In this document: piece after piece, positions 28,161-36,376 of the stretch
Layout of the letters: every line of letters starts with the position of its first letter
Numbering within the stretch: position 1 is the first letter of the stretch
From: Planctomycetota bacterium
Lineage (GTDB): Bacteria; Planctomycetota; Planctomycetia; Gemmatales; Gemmataceae
Length of the DNA: 64,000 nt
Assembly (NCBI GenBank): GCA_016195405.1
Contig: JACPZP010000077.1
Span: 1 to 64,000 of the forward strand
Direction: 5' to 3'
Notes under the pieces: model-generated
Told to the model about the DNA's origin: nothing
The model's input: only the letters and a program-made list of their open reading frames with translations
The model's database searches: none
Position numbers and translations under genes: made by a program

Positions 28161-29651
28161 TGGTAGTGCATGGCGCGACTCTGATCTCTTTGGCCGAATC
28201 ACGCCGACTGCCACATTTTTCCGCTGCCCGCCGCGTGGCACAAACTCCCAGTGCGCCGGCAAGGCGTGTAGCATCCCTTCCAGGGCCGTCTCACGTTTGA
28301 CGAATACAAGCGCCGGCCCGGATTTCGCCAGCGATTCCTCCTTCTCCACGTCCACGCCGCGCTGCAAGTAAAAGCTCACCGAATTCCAGCGCTTGGGAAG
28401 GCATACGACCGGCATATTCACTGCAACGTCGGCCTGCTCTTGAACCTGGAAGCGCATGCCGAAACGGCGGTGATACTCGGGCAACAGCTGCAAGGAGGCG
28501 ACGAGCAGCACGACATACACCGTTGCGAAGCCCCAGACCCAACGTCGCCAGTGCGTGACCGCCATGCCGTGAACCAAATAGGTTCCCAGCGCCATCGCCA
28601 ACAGGGGAAACGCCGGCAGGATGTACGCGGCCCGCTTGCATCCTGATAGCGAGAAAAACAACAAGCACCACGCAAACGCAATCACGAAAAACTTCAACGC
28701 GCGTTTCGTACGCTCTTCGTTGGGCCCCGCTTCGTAAAATCGGGCCGCTGAGCCGCGCCACCGCCAAATCCAATCTCTCGCCATGGGCAACAACAACAGC
28801 GACCACGGCAACATACCAGCCACAAGGCCCGGCACATAGAACCACGCCGGCTTCTCATGATCGAACGGCGCCAAATAGCGAACGATGTTGTGCAGCCAAA
28901 AGAAATCGCCCGCCGCTTCGGGCGCCCGCAGCGCCGCGGTAGCATACCACGGAAGCGCCGTCGCCACGGTCACCCCTGCATACAAGAGCCACCATTTCCA
29001 ACGAAAGCGGCCGCACTGCCGATTGAGCAGCATCCACGTGCCGATCGGGACTACGACCAGCGTCGCCGCCACCGGCCCTTTGGTCAGGACGCCCAGCCCG
29101 CACGCCAGAGCGGAAAGCAGCCACCAGGCCAACCGTTTTTCCGTGACGGCCAAGTGAGCCAACGCGAGCGCCGCCGTCACCCACAGACATAGTGGGGCGT
29201 CCATCGCCACCATGCCGCCAAGGTAGACGAAGCGCGCCGACAGGCAGAGGATCAATCCGCCAATGAGACCGGTCGTGCAGTCAATGGCACGGCGGCCCCA
29301 CCAATAGGCGAGCAGGACGACGAAAACTCCGCAAGTGCATGGCACCAGACGGGCCGCCCAATCGTGGACTCCGAATATCGTGTAGGACAGCATCACGAGC
29401 CAATAGAGAAGCGGCGGCTTTTGATAGTAGTCGTCGCCATGCAGAACAGGCGTCACGAAGCGCCCCTGCTCGAGCATTTGGCGGGGAATCTCGGCGTAGC
29501 GCGCTTCTTCGGGTTCCAAGAGTTCACAGCCGAGACGAGAGTAGAAAAGGGTTGCCGCCATCGCCAGGAGAAGAATTATTGGAAATTGCGCGAGTGGCGA
29601 ACGCGGGCAACTTGGCGAAGGTTGTGACACGATGTCCTCCGCGCAGACCAT
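28146..29651 (-). CDS. Glycosyltransferase family 39 (ArnT/PMT-like) membrane protein
   Basis: This 501-residue polytopic membrane protein has about ten hydrophobic segments. The first external loop has the acidic motif EPEEARYAEIPRQML near residue 45, and DDYYQKPPLLYWL follows; both are hallmarks of the lipid-phosphate-sugar-dependent GT-C family (PMT, ArnT). A C-terminal soluble part begins near 400. It should move a sugar from a polyprenyl-phosphate donor to lipid or protein on the outer face. The start is the first ATG of the frame; no strong ribosome binding site decides it. Confidence 0.9.
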   Translation of the reverse strand: MVCAEDIVSQPSPSCPRSPLAQFPIILLLAMAATLFYSRLGCELLEPEEARYAEIPRQMLEQGRFVTPVLHGDDYYQKPPLLYWLVMLSYTIFGVHDWAARLVPCTCGVFVVLLAYWWGRRAIDCTTGLIGGLILCLSARFVYLGGMVAMDAPLCLWVTAALALAHLAVTEKRLAWWLLSALACGLGVLTKGPVAATLVVVPIGTWMLLNRQCGRFRWKWWLLYAGVTVATALPWYATAALRAPEAAGDFFWLHNIVRYLAPFDHEKPAWFYVPGLVAGMLPWSLLLLPMARDWIWRWRGSAARFYEAGPNEERTKRALKFFVIAFAWCLLFFSLSGCKRAAYILPAFPLLAMALGTYLVHGMAVTHWRRWVWGFATVYVVLLVASLQLLPEYHRRFGMRFQVQEQADVAVNMPVVCLPKRWNSVSFYLQRGVDVEKEESLAKSGPALVFVKRETALEGMLHALPAHWEFVPRGGQRKNVAVGVIRPKRSESRHALPEPRP

Positions 29652-29680
29652 CGCAAATGAAACCCATCAATGTCAATATT

Positions 29681-29769
29681 GTTTAGCCGCGAGCCAACGG
29701 CGAGCGCGGACGAGGGTGCTATCGGTTCGCGGCAACCCGCCCGCGCTCGCCGTTGGCTCGCGGCTAAAC
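29681..29769. repeat. Palindromic element family A, complete copy 1
   Basis: The left arm (29681-29709) starts GTTTAGCCGCGAGCC and is the exact reverse complement of the right arm (29741-29769), which ends GGCTCGCGGCTAAAC. The arms are 29 bases with a 31-base centre. It lies between the GT39 start and the metalloprotease stop. Confidence 0.93.
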
Positions 29770-29776
29770 GGCGCGA

Positions 29777-32302
29777 TTATTTCTTGCCTGCCAACATCGC
29801 TTCGACCTCCCGGCGGCAATCCTGCAGGTGGGCGCGGGTCATCGCGTCCTGCGTCTTGGGCAGAGCCGCGTTCAGCTGGGTTTGCAAGTCGCCGAGGAGT
29901 ACCCGGGCCACTGCGCGAAGGTCCGTGCTGCCTGCCTGCCCGCCTTCATCGAAGGGCAGCGGGAACGGCAAAGTCGGCAGCTTGGGTACGGGGGCCTCGT
30001 CCTTCGGCATCAACTCGTGCTTGAGGATGTCGAGATAGGCCCGCTGCAGCCCGCGCCGGCACACGTCCACCCTCGGCTGATCGGCCTTCAACTCCAGCCA
30101 CAAGCCCTCCTGCACGTCCGTAATCAGGTTGAGCGGCGTATAAGCCTTGTCGCCATTGAGCAACTCGGCGTCCATAAGCCGGCGGATGCGATTGGCCGCC
30201 AGCAGGTTGCCCAGCATTGCCTTTTGTTGGCCGATCACGTCGTTGGCGACGTTCGTGTACTGGAATCGATTGACGATGGACGGCTCGAGGATTTTTTTCG
30301 GCGTGTAGAAGGCGTTTTCGAGCAGGAACCTGACCGCTGCTTGCTGCTTCTCCTTGGGCACGCGCGTGAAGGTCTCCGTGCCGCGGCCGCCGAGTGTTCG
30401 GCTTTCCATGACGCCGCCGACGTTAAGCGCCACGGCGTTAAACCAGTTGCGGCGATGGGTCAGAACCGCCTTGTACGCTTCCTGCAAGAGCGAGAAGTCT
30501 TCGCCCAAGTTCGTCGTACTGGCAACCAAGCTGTCGAGCACGCGATCGAGGTTCTTAAGACCTAAGTAGGTCGCTTCCAGCGTATCGTCGCCGATGTTCT
30601 CGGTCTTCACCGTCGGATCGACCGAGGCAGGACCGTCCTCGCCGCCGAAACGCAGAAGCGGCTCATCCATTTGCCGGGCCGCCCACTTGTCGAGCGTGGG
30701 CCGCTCGTCCTCCGGCGACTTGATGCTGCCGATGCCCTTGTAGCCCCATTCGATGGCGAAGATGTCGTAGGGAGCGATTACCGGGATGAGCTGCTTGACT
30801 TTATCTTCCGGCTGGGCAACGTAGTTGAATCGGCCATACGACATGATTGAGGCGACGCTGCCGTGACTCGCGGTGAACTTGGGATCGCGGAGCTGGCTGA
30901 TCGTGTAGGCGCCGCTGGCCCGGTGGTTGTGCCTGAGTCCGAGTGTGTGGCCGACCTCATGTGCGGCCACGTAGCGCATCAACTCGCCGGTCAATTCATC
31001 GGGCAGAGGCAGCTTCTTGCAGCGTTCATCAAGCGGCGAACACTGCACGAAGTACCAAAGCTGCGTCAGCTTGACGATGTCGTGCCAAAAGATGATGTGC
31101 GCGGAGATCACTTCGCCCGAGCGTGGATCGTGAACGTGCGGCCCCATGGCGTTTTGCGTCGGGTCGGCCACCCAGCGAATCACGGAGTAACGCGCGTCCT
31201 CGGCGTCCCAGTTGGGATCCTCGGCCTTCGACGGCGCCTCTTTGCAAATGATCGCGTTCTTGAAGCCGGCTTTCTCGAACGCGGGCTGCCAATCCTCCAC
31301 GCCCTTTTTCATGTAGGGCACCCATTTCTCGGGAATCTCACGGCTCAGGTAAAACACGATCGGCTTGACCGGCTCGGACACCTCGGCGCTGGGGTCTTTT
31401 TTCTCCAGGCGGAAGCGGGCGATGTATTGGCGCTTCTCCATCCAGGTCTTTTTGGACGAATAATCCTCGAACGACTGGACGAAATAGCCGACGCGCGGAT
31501 CGAAGTAACGGCCCAACATCGGGCGCTCGGGGAGCATGACGATGCTGTGATGGACGACGGCGCTGTTGCTGCGGCCGCCGCCTCCTAGGAAGGGGTTGGC
31601 CGGCCCCTTGGGAGTGACGCCGCCGGGAGCGCCGCCGGCGCCGGGACGGAACGTCAAGAGCGAGCGGATTTCGATGTTCGTGGGAAATACTTTGACTTCC
31701 TCCAGATAGGAACGCCCATCGTCAATGCTGGCGCCCGCGCCGACGGCGCCCTTCACGGAGAAATCGGGCACGTCGGTCATGAACAGAGGCGTGGCGTTGA
31801 TGACGCAACTCCGGTCCTTGCCCTCGGCCTCGACCGCGAAGCTGTAGATGATGGTGGAGAGGTTCGCCGACTCGACCGCTTGCTGAATGGCCTTGCCGTC
31901 GGCGCGCTTGTCGAACGCGACTTGCCAGAGGAATATCTTATTGCCGCGGCGATCCCAGCGGACGACGCGGTGGCCCAGCGATTTGCCGCCCCAACTGATT
32001 CCTGCCGGCCCCTTGGCGACTTCGGCCTGCCAAAGCATGAGGCGGTCGAAGCCGTCCTTGGGGATTTCAAAGTAAACCTTGTCCTCGATGCGATGCACGG
32101 CAAAGACGCCAGGAAACGTCTTGGCATCCTTGGTGATGACGTCGTCGTACTTTTTGAGTTCGCCGGGCTTTTGGGCGTCCTTCTTCTTGAAGCCCTCGCT
32201 GCTACCCGGGTCGACCTTCTTACCGCCGCCGCCGGGATTCTGCGCCAGCGCCGGCGCGGTCAAAAGGGCCAACGCCACCAGGAGAGACCATTGCAATCGC
32301 AT
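29777..32302 (-). CDS. Secreted zinc-dependent metalloprotease (DUF5117-type)
   Basis: This 841-residue protein has a signal peptide (MRLQWSLLVALALLTAPALA). A DUF5117-like N-terminal region follows, then the zinc motif HEVGHTLGLRHN near residue 455, which is the extended HExxHxxGxxH of metzincins. It should hydrolyse proteins outside the cytoplasm. A Gly/Pro-rich insertion (around 210-235) breaks the N-terminal region. GAAGGTG precedes the ATG by about 7 bases. It is a single gene between two intergenic repeats. Confidence 0.92.
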   Translation of the reverse strand: MRLQWSLLVALALLTAPALAQNPGGGGKKVDPGSSEGFKKKDAQKPGELKKYDDVITKDAKTFPGVFAVHRIEDKVYFEIPKDGFDRLMLWQAEVAKGPAGISWGGKSLGHRVVRWDRRGNKIFLWQVAFDKRADGKAIQQAVESANLSTIIYSFAVEAEGKDRSCVINATPLFMTDVPDFSVKGAVGAGASIDDGRSYLEEVKVFPTNIEIRSLLTFRPGAGGAPGGVTPKGPANPFLGGGGRSNSAVVHHSIVMLPERPMLGRYFDPRVGYFVQSFEDYSSKKTWMEKRQYIARFRLEKKDPSAEVSEPVKPIVFYLSREIPEKWVPYMKKGVEDWQPAFEKAGFKNAIICKEAPSKAEDPNWDAEDARYSVIRWVADPTQNAMGPHVHDPRSGEVISAHIIFWHDIVKLTQLWYFVQCSPLDERCKKLPLPDELTGELMRYVAAHEVGHTLGLRHNHRASGAYTISQLRDPKFTASHGSVASIMSYGRFNYVAQPEDKVKQLIPVIAPYDIFAIEWGYKGIGSIKSPEDERPTLDKWAARQMDEPLLRFGGEDGPASVDPTVKTENIGDDTLEATYLGLKNLDRVLDSLVASTTNLGEDFSLLQEAYKAVLTHRRNWFNAVALNVGGVMESRTLGGRGTETFTRVPKEKQQAAVRFLLENAFYTPKKILEPSIVNRFQYTNVANDVIGQQKAMLGNLLAANRIRRLMDAELLNGDKAYTPLNLITDVQEGLWLELKADQPRVDVCRRGLQRAYLDILKHELMPKDEAPVPKLPTLPFPLPFDEGGQAGSTDLRAVARVLLGDLQTQLNAALPKTQDAMTRAHLQDCRREVEAMLAGKK

Positions 32303-32452
32303 AGCTTCACCTTCACGGAGAAAAACAAAGATGCGCCAAGTGTGTTTTCCAATGTAGCGGAAAACGGCGGTGCTGCCAGAGCGGAGAGATTAAAGAAAGA
32401 TGAGAGATAGTGGAAGGCGTTCGTCGTTAGGGGCAAGGAATATGATTCGGAC

Positions 32453-32674
32453 TTACTTGGCATCAGTTCCGTGCGTGGGGTCGTCGTAATCCTCATCTAG
32501 TCGAAGACATTCATACACGAACCCATTTGGGTAGTCCTTGAACGCCATTTTGGGCCGCAATCGTTCAATCGCATTTTCCACTTGCTCCAGCGAGGAATAC
32601 ACACCAATGAACGCGCCCGTCCAAGTTTCCTTGTACGGGCGGTTGTAACTCAGGACGTAATCGTGGGTCGGCAT
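32453..32674 (-). CDS. Small DUF7336-like protein
   Basis: This 73-residue protein, with the pattern YVLSYN ... GVYSSLEQVENAIERL ... FKDYPNGFVYECLRLDED, matches by eye a small alpha/beta domain family (DUF7336) often found alone. GGGAG lies 9 bases before the ATG. No function is known. It is isolated between the metalloprotease and the HEAT gene on the same strand. Confidence 0.65.
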   Translation of the reverse strand: MPTHDYVLSYNRPYKETWTGAFIGVYSSLEQVENAIERLRPKMAFKDYPNGFVYECLRLDEDYDDPTHGTDAK

Positions 32675-32746
32675 GAGTTGAGCGCTCCCGCTTGGCTAGC
32701 GCCGTTACTTTCATTCAATCATTGGCTCGCGTCTTGTGCTCAAGCT

Positions 32747-33889
32747 CTATTTCTTCGGCGCCGATTTCTCCTTTTCCTCCTCTTCCATGTTCTTGAGGCC
32801 ATTCATCGCCAAGAGCCGCACCGTTTCGTCGCCGTCTTTGGCCGCGATGCGCAAGGCCGGCGCGGCTTCCTTGGCCGTCTCGCCGAGGTTGATGAGCGCG
32901 ACCACGGCGTTGCGGCGGACATCGACGCTTTCCGACTTGAGCGCCTTCTCCAGCTCCGGGATCGCATCCGGACCGATGCGGCTGAGCGCGATCGCGGCCG
33001 CGCGGCTCACTCCAGCGTTGGAATCGCTCAAAAGCTTGCCAATCGACTGAATCACCGGCTTCGCCTTGGCGCCGAGTTCGCCCAGTATCTGGGCGGCTTC
33101 CATGCGGACGGCCGGCGACGGCTCTTGCAGGGCGATCCGCAGCGTGTCGATGGCGCCTGCGTCCTGACTTGGATCGATGTGCCCAAGCGCGATGGCAGCG
33201 CTCATGCGGAGGTGATAATCCTCGTCTTTGAGGCAGTTTTTCAGCTTGGCCACCGCGTCCTTCGCCGCCGGACCGATCCGGCTCAAGGTGCCCATGGCGC
33301 ACAGACGGATGTAGGGGTCGAGCGAATCGAGAGCGGACGACAGCACGGGAACGACTGTTTCCGCCGTCTGGGGGTCAATACGGAAGAGCGCCTGGGCGGC
33401 GTGGCAGCGCACGTCTTCTTCCGTGTCCTTGAGCAACTTCTTCAGCTCCGGCTCCGCGCGCTTGGCCGCGGAACCGAGATGGCCCAGCGACAACGCCGCT
33501 CCCATGCGCGTGAGCTTGTTCTGGCTTTCCAAGGCTCTGGTAAGAGCCGGCACCGAATCGGGACCGATCTTCGCCAAAGTGATGGTCGCTTCGAGCCGGA
33601 CGTTGGGGTCGTTATCCTTGAGGAGCTTGATGAGCGCGGGGATGGCCTCTTTCGCCTTGTCGCCAAACTTGCCGAGGGCGGCCGCCGCCTCGCCGCGAAC
33701 GCGCGCCTTTTTGCTGCTCAGCTCGTGGATGAAGTCTTCCATCGTCTTGGGCTTTTTTTCTTCCTGCGCGGCGGCGACGGTCTTGACTTCCTCCGGCGCC
33801 GGATGAGTCACCGTCGTCGACGGCGCCTGCGCGAAGCTGGTGTAACTTTGCGTCGGCGTCGAGTCATACACGGGATAGGGCACCGGCAC
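32747..33889 (-). CDS. HEAT-repeat protein, downstream part of an interrupted gene
   Basis: The 380-residue frame contains about eight HEAT/PBS-lyase-like repeats (units such as VRLEATITLAKIGPDSVPAL) from residue 55 on. The N-terminal 50 residues are Pro/Ser/Thr-rich. The only early start is GTG 33889, with no Shine-Dalgarno sequence. The frame continues unbroken upstream to a single TAA at 33929-33931; beyond it the same frame encodes a signal peptide and the same repeat unit. So this is most likely the C-terminal part of one secreted protein of about 506 residues (32747-34267) broken by a nonsense codon. Independent translation from GTG is the alternative. Confidence 0.75.
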   Translation of the reverse strand: MPVPYPVYDSTPTQSYTSFAQAPSTTVTHPAPEEVKTVAAAQEEKKPKTMEDFIHELSSKKARVRGEAAAALGKFGDKAKEAIPALIKLLKDNDPNVRLEATITLAKIGPDSVPALTRALESQNKLTRMGAALSLGHLGSAAKRAEPELKKLLKDTEEDVRCHAAQALFRIDPQTAETVVPVLSSALDSLDPYIRLCAMGTLSRIGPAAKDAVAKLKNCLKDEDYHLRMSAAIALGHIDPSQDAGAIDTLRIALQEPSPAVRMEAAQILGELGAKAKPVIQSIGKLLSDSNAGVSRAAAIALSRIGPDAIPELEKALKSESVDVRRNAVVALINLGETAKEAAPALRIAAKDGDETVRLLAMNGLKNMEEEEKEKSAPKK

Positions 33890-33928
33890 GGCTACAGGAT
33901 AGGAGTTGATCGGTCCGGAACAGTAGCC

Positions 33929-34267
33929 TTAGCAACCCCAGTAGGGCCGTGGATTGAGCGGGCCATTGCAATAGCCGAAGCAGCCCCAATAAGGGTGATA
34001 GGGATGCGGGTTGATCGGCCCCGGACAATAGCCGAAGCATCCCCAGTAGGGCCGCGGATTGATCGGGCCGTTGCAATAGCCGAAGCAGCCCCAGTGGGTG
34101 TGCACTTGACTGATGGGGCCGTTGCAGTAGCCGAAGCAGCCGTAATGCGGCTGGAACGACGGGTGAAACGCCCCATGAAAGCCGCGGAACTGGGCGTCCG
34201 CCGGGACGGCGATGATCAGGCACAGCGCGGGAGCCAACAACACGAAAGCGCGGGGTGTCAGTCGCAT
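33929..34267 (-). CDS. Secreted GCFGYCNGP-repeat protein, upstream part of an interrupted gene
   Basis: This 112-residue product has a signal peptide (MRLTPRAFVLLAPALCLIIAVPADA). The mature region is made of four copies of GCFGYC(N/P)GP(I/L) separated by His/Pro/Tyr-rich spacers. It ends WGC then TAA. The TAA replaces the Phe codon of a fifth copy, and GYCSGPIN follows in frame directly after it. GGAG lies 7 bases before the ATG, so this is where translation of the whole locus starts. The repeat's paired cysteines suggest disulfides. Confidence 0.78.
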   Translation of the reverse strand: MRLTPRAFVLLAPALCLIIAVPADAQFRGFHGAFHPSFQPHYGCFGYCNGPISQVHTHWGCFGYCNGPINPRPYWGCFGYCPGPINPHPYHPYWGCFGYCNGPLNPRPYWGC

Positions 34268-34337
34268 GGTGTTCTCCGGGTTTGTACCCGCGGGATTCGC
34301 TGCGCTCATCCCGCGGCTTGGAAGACAGAAATGACCG

Positions 34338-35033
34338 TCAACTTCGAATTGTATGCGGTTTGCCGTTGTCGCGCGAGTTGAACGCGAGAATGAACGGAGC
34401 GGCCTTTTCCACCCACTTGGCCGGCGACGGATAGCGGCTGGCGGTGCCGCCGAAGCAACTGCGCAGCATATCCGTGTCGATAACGCCGGGATCAAGCGGC
34501 ACCGCGGCCATGGGGCGCGGCAACTCCTCGGCCAGAGCGAGCGTCAGTCCCTCGACCGCCCATTTGCTGGCGCAGTAAGGCGCCACGTCGGCGGCCACCG
34601 TGCGCCCCCAGCCTGAGGTGAAGTTGACGACGACACCGCTCTTGCGGGCCACCATCGCCGGCAAGAAATGGCGGATCACGTTGGCCACTCCCTTGACGTT
34701 GACATCGATTAGGCGATCGAACTCGTCGGCCGGGACTTGCCACAGGGGCGCGTTTTGATTGATGATTGCCGCATTGTTGATGAGCAAGTCGGGAGCCCCA
34801 TTGCTCGACAGAAGCCGTGCCGCCCACGGCTCGACCTGGCTTTCCTGGGCCACGTCCACGGCGGCGAAATCGTTGGGCGGGCGAAAGCGTTTCCGCAGAT
34901 TGTCGATGGCATCGCGCGTCCGGCCGCAACCCAGCACCGTATGTCCCAGCTCGATGAACTTCTCGACCATGGCCAGCCCTAGCCCTCGCGTCACTCCTGT
35001 CAAAACAATCATCTTCGGTTGATTCCGCGCCAC
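34338..35033 (-). CDS. SDR family NAD(P)-dependent oxidoreductase
   Basis: This 231-residue short-chain dehydrogenase has TGVTRGLGLAM (cofactor site), NNAAI near residue 90, a Ser in VVNFTSGWG near 140 and the catalytic YCASK near 155. Substrate unknown. The start is either GTG 35033 (AGGA 4-5 bases upstream, used here) or ATG 35012, eight codons later, which begins right at the first strand. It is divergent from recA with 199 bases between. Confidence 0.9.
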   Translation of the reverse strand: MARNQPKMIVLTGVTRGLGLAMVEKFIELGHTVLGCGRTRDAIDNLRKRFRPPNDFAAVDVAQESQVEPWAARLLSSNGAPDLLINNAAIINQNAPLWQVPADEFDRLIDVNVKGVANVIRHFLPAMVARKSGVVVNFTSGWGRTVAADVAPYCASKWAVEGLTLALAEELPRPMAAVPLDPGVIDTDMLRSCFGGTASRYPSPAKWVEKAAPFILAFNSRDNGKPHTIRS

Positions 35034-35146
35034 AGGGTCCTGCTTTCTCGTGGATTTGACGTGCGCATAATCTCACCATCCTAACCGCGCTCAGGGTTGA
35101 TGGTAAAGGCACTGGCTCTATTGTAAAAAATAATTGAGAAAATCGC

Positions 35147-35174
35147 TTGATTTTTCCGACCTCCTTATTATAGT
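35147..35174 (+). promoter_or_regulatory. Probable sigma-70-type promoter of recA
   Basis: TTGATT (35147-35152) and TATAGT (35169-35174) are separated by 16 bases in an AT-rich stretch that stands out from the surroundings, about 58 bases before the recA start. I could not identify a LexA box with confidence. Confidence 0.45.
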
Positions 35175-35232
35175 GACAAATGTACAGGTATCGATCAACC
35201 ACTCCTTCAATCCCAGCCAGGGAGGATAAGTC

Positions 35233-36318
35233 ATGGCCGATTCAATGGATCGGGAACTCAAGAACGCTCTCCAACAGATCGAAAAGCAGTTCGGCAAAGG
35301 CGCGATCATGCAGCTGGGGGATAGCACTGTCTTGGACGTACAGGGTATATCCACCGGCGCGCTGAGCCTCGACATCGCTTTGGGGGGCAAGGGGCTGCCG
35401 CGCGGCCGCATCATTGAAATCTTCGGCCCGGAATCCAGCGGCAAGACCACCCTCGCCCTTCAAGCCATCGCCCAGGCACAAAGGCAAGGCGGCGTGGCGG
35501 CGTTTATCGACGCCGAACACGCCCTCGACCCCAGCTGGGCCAAGCGCGTCGGCATCGACCTGGAAGGGTTGCTCATCAGCCAGCCGTCCAACGGCGAAGA
35601 AGCGCTCAAAATCGCGGAGATGCTCGTCAAGTCGAACGCCGTCGATATCATCGTGATCGACTCGGTGGCCGCCCTGGTTCCGCGCGCGGAAGTCGAAGGC
35701 GAAATCGGCGATACGCACGTCGGCCTGCAAGCACGGCTCATGAGCCAGGCCATGCGCATCCTTAACCCGACCATCGCTAAAACCAAGACGATCATGGTCT
35801 TCATCAACCAGATTCGCCTAAAGATCGGCGTTATGTTCGGCAACCCCGAAACGACTTCGGGCGGCCTGGCCCTCAAGTTCTACAGCTCCGTCCGCATGGA
35901 TATCCGCAAGGTGACGGCTGTCAAGGAAGGCGAGGAGACCGTCGGCTCGCGGGTGCGCGTCAAGGTGGTCAAGAACAAGGTGGCGCCGCCGTTTAAGCAG
36001 GCCGAGTTCGACCTGATGTTCGACCATGGCATTAGCCGCGAGGGCGACCTGCTCGATTTGGCCATCGAGGACAAGTTCATCGAAAAGAGCGGCTCGTGGA
36101 TCAGCTACGGCGACATGCGTCTTGGTCAGGGCCGCGAAAACGCCAAGCAGTTCCTGCGCGACAATCCGGCGCTGATGGAAGAAATCACCAAGAAGATTCT
36201 GGAGAAACGCGGCCTGGCCGGCGGACCGCAGCAGCCGTCGCCAACCGACAACGGCGAAGCCATGGAGCCGCCGCTAAAGCCGGAGGCACGCAAACGCCAA
36301 CCCGCCGTCGCGGAGTAA
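35233..36318 (+). CDS. recA: Recombinase RecA
   Basis: This 361-residue protein is full length. It has the Walker A motif GPESSGKTT near residue 67, EHALDP, the Walker B strand [12 protein letters not shown], the loop-2 region with [13 protein letters not shown], and the C-terminal domain. It forms the ATP-dependent strand-exchange filament and drives the SOS response. GGGAGGA precedes the ATG. It is convergent with rarA, another recombination and fork-repair factor, and shares the stem-loop at 36336-36369 with it. Confidence 0.99.
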   Translation: MADSMDRELKNALQQIEKQFGKGAIMQLGDSTVLDVQGISTGALSLDIALGGKGLPRGRIIEIFGPESSGKTTLALQAIAQAQRQGGVAAFIDAEHALDPSWAKRVGIDLEGLLISQPSNGEEALKIAEMLVKSNAVDIIVIDSVAALVPRAEVEGEIGDTHVGLQARLMSQAMRILNPTIAKTKTIMVFINQIRLKIGVMFGNPETTSGGLALKFYSSVRMDIRKVTAVKEGEETVGSRVRVKVVKNKVAPPFKQAEFDLMFDHGISREGDLLDLAIEDKFIEKSGSWISYGDMRLGQGRENAKQFLRDNPALMEEITKKILEKRGLAGGPQQPSPTDNGEAMEPPLKPEARKRQPAVAE

Positions 36319-36335
36319 AGGGATCAACCCAAACC

Positions 36336-36376
36336 AAGCCCGCAGGCGAGTCTTCGAGCTTGCGGGCTTGTTATTT
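36336..36376 (+). terminator. recA terminator / palindromic family E copy 1
   Basis: AAGCCCGCA (36336-36344) pairs with TGCGGGCTT (36361-36369), followed by GTTATTT. It ends recA and overlaps the rarA stop at 36371. A close relative of the whole unit (CCCGCAGG ... GAGTCTTCGAG ... TGCGGG) is found inverted at 42341-42386. Confidence 0.75.

Noticed and set aside
32582-34381. 599-codon plus-strand frame opposite the HEAT gene
   Set aside because: Shadow of HEAT repeats; no domain, and the other strand explains the region.
35153-35200. LexA/SOS box before recA
   Set aside because: Several short partial dyads exist, but none matches a known operator well enough to call.
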